A DNA stretch of 7,928 bases from Rhodobacter sp. (GTDB taxonomy: Bacteria > Pseudomonadota > Alphaproteobacteria > Rhodobacterales > Rhodobacteraceae), in the NCBI GenBank assembly GCA_027482795.1, contig JAIXVS010000230.1, positions 1 through 7,928 of the forward strand, read 5' to 3'. The notes under the pieces are model-generated. The model was not told where the DNA came from. It was given only the letters and a program-made list of their open reading frames with translations, and did not search any database. Below, piece after piece: positions 7,058-7,928 of this stretch. Both the position numbers and the translations under genes were made by a program. Position 1 is the first letter of the stretch, and each line of letters starts with the position of its first letter.

Positions 7058-7928
7058 GCTGCGCCCCCTTCGGTTGGGGCAGGAACCAGACGCACGGCGC
7101 TAATGCTCGGCGCAGCAGGCTTAGGCGCGGCAGGTTGAGGCGCAGTATTTTGCGCAGCGGGCGTGCGGTTCAAATGCGCCAGCACCGCATCGCGCGGCCC
7201 GTCCACCATCACCCGCCCGCCGTGCAAAATCAGCACACGCTCGGCCAATTGCAAAATCGGCAGGCGGTGAGTGGCAATAATCGACGTGCGCCCCGCCAGC
7301 CAATCAGACAGCCGCGCCACCAGCGCCGTTTCCAGCGTTTGGTCCAGCGCGGCGGTGGGTTCATCCAAAATCACCACGCGGGGGTCTTGCAACCACATCC
7401 GCGCCCAGCCCATCGACTGGCGCTGCCCCACGGAAAGCCCCTCGCCCATTTCGCGGATCTCTAGATCCAGCCCGCGCGGATGCGCGCGTACAAACGGGCC
7501 AAGCCCTGCAAAATCCAGCGCGGATAGCAGCCGCTCGTCATTACGCTCTAGCCCTGTCATGTTCAGGTTTTCGCGCAGACTGCCTGCAAACAGGCGCACA
7601 TCTTGGCCCAAATAGCCCACGGCGCGGCGAATGTCGCGCGGATGGACTTGGCCATAATCCACCCCGTCCAGCAAAATGCGCCCCTCGCCAGCCTCGTAAA
7701 TGCCCGACAGCATCCGCAGCAAGGTCGATTTGCCCGACCCATTTGCGCCCAAAATCGCCACGCGCTGCCCTGCGGGAATGGCCAGCGCGTCAATATCAAC
7801 TGTGGCGGCAGCCTTGGGATCATAACGGGAGGTCACTTTGCGCATCTCGAAATGGCCCGCCACGCTGTCGCGGCGCAGGTAATGGCGCGCTGGGTCAAGG
7901 GCTTGCGGCGCGCGGGCAATCGCATCCA
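7054..7928 (-). CDS. Type I secretion ABC exporter, C-terminal part (5' end outside window)
   Basis: This is the nucleotide-binding half of an inner-membrane exporter of the kind that feeds type I secretion; the membrane domain lies beyond base 7928. The frame stays open to the window edge, and a GTG at 7863 falls inside the linker before the ATPase domain, so it is not the start. Of 290 visible residues, 1-24 are linker. Next come Walker A GANGSGKST (60-68), the Q-loop YLGQD (Gln108), the signature LSVGQRQS (164-171), Walker B VVILDEP (184-190), the D-loop ALD and the switch His in ATHR (His220). All catalytic motifs are intact. The signature reads LSVGQ instead of LSGGQ. The last 33 or so residues form an Ala/Pro-rich tail. 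The stop overlaps the start of the fusion-protein gene (ATGA), a typical exporter-adaptor operon. A LapB/LssB-like or PrtD-like exporter is possible; the visible part cannot decide. Confidence 0.92.
   Translation of the reverse strand, partial: DAIARAPQALDPARHYLRRDSVAGHFEMRKVTSRYDPKAAATVDIDALAIPAGQRVAILGANGSGKSTLLRMLSGIYEAGEGRILLDGVDYGQVHPRDIRRAVGYLGQDVRLFAGSLRENLNMTGLERNDERLLSALDFAGLGPFVRAHPRGLDLEIREMGEGLSVGQRQSMGWARMWLQDPRVVILDEPTAALDQTLETALVARLSDWLAGRTSIIATHRLPILQLAERVLILHGGRVMVDGPRDAVLAHLNRTPAAQNTAPQPAAPKPAAPSISAVRLVPAPTEGGAA

Noticed and set aside
7861..7863. GTG as the start of the ABC protein
   Set aside because: The reading frame continues upstream to the window edge with linker-like sequence, and an ATPase domain alone next to a HlyD adaptor is expected to be fused to a membrane domain.

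Overview
The window looks like a piece of an alphaproteobacterial chromosome, most likely Rhodobacterales (the Roseobacter/Rhodobacter group). I infer this from the GC-rich codon use, the flagellar order flgE-flgK-flgL-flgI preceded by motB, the type of MotB, and CtrA-like boxes in front of two flagellar genes. No database search was possible, so the lineage is an inference. All seven genes lie on the minus strand, so transcription runs from high to low coordinates. The window is almost fully coding, with only two gaps of note (about 103 and 90 bases).

In transcription order the first block is a type I secretion pair. It holds the C-terminal part of an ABC exporter (7928-7054, 5' end outside the window) and a HlyD-type membrane fusion protein (7057-5876), joined by a 4-base ATGA overlap. 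The substrate and the outer-membrane TolC partner are not in the window.

The second block is motility. motB (5772-4939) encodes the peptidoglycan-anchored stator subunit. The next four genes are packed tightly: flgE hook (4848-3541), flgK hook-filament junction protein 1 (3532-2072), flgL junction protein 2 (2069-1068) and flgI P-ring (1068-1, cut off about ten residues before its end). Gaps inside this set are 8 bases, 2 bases and a TAATG overlap, so the four are probably one translationally coupled transcript. FlgE, FlgK and FlgL would be exported in sequence through the flagellar type III apparatus to build the hook and the junction on which flagellin polymerises. FlgI goes through Sec to the periplasm to form the P ring around the rod. 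MotB couples ion flow to rotation.

The most interesting non-coding signal is a pair of similar promoter-like modules, one in front of motB and one in front of flgE. Each has a near-consensus CtrA box (TTAA-N7-TTAA type) followed 12-14 bases downstream by ATATCTG. They suggest that the hook and stator genes are under direct CtrA control and separate from the secretion genes upstream. A perfect 9-bp inverted repeat also sits directly against the flgE ribosome binding site. I found no RNA genes, mobile elements or CRISPR arrays, and no convincing new system. The window is mainly an ordinary flagellar locus with an adjacent type I secretion system.
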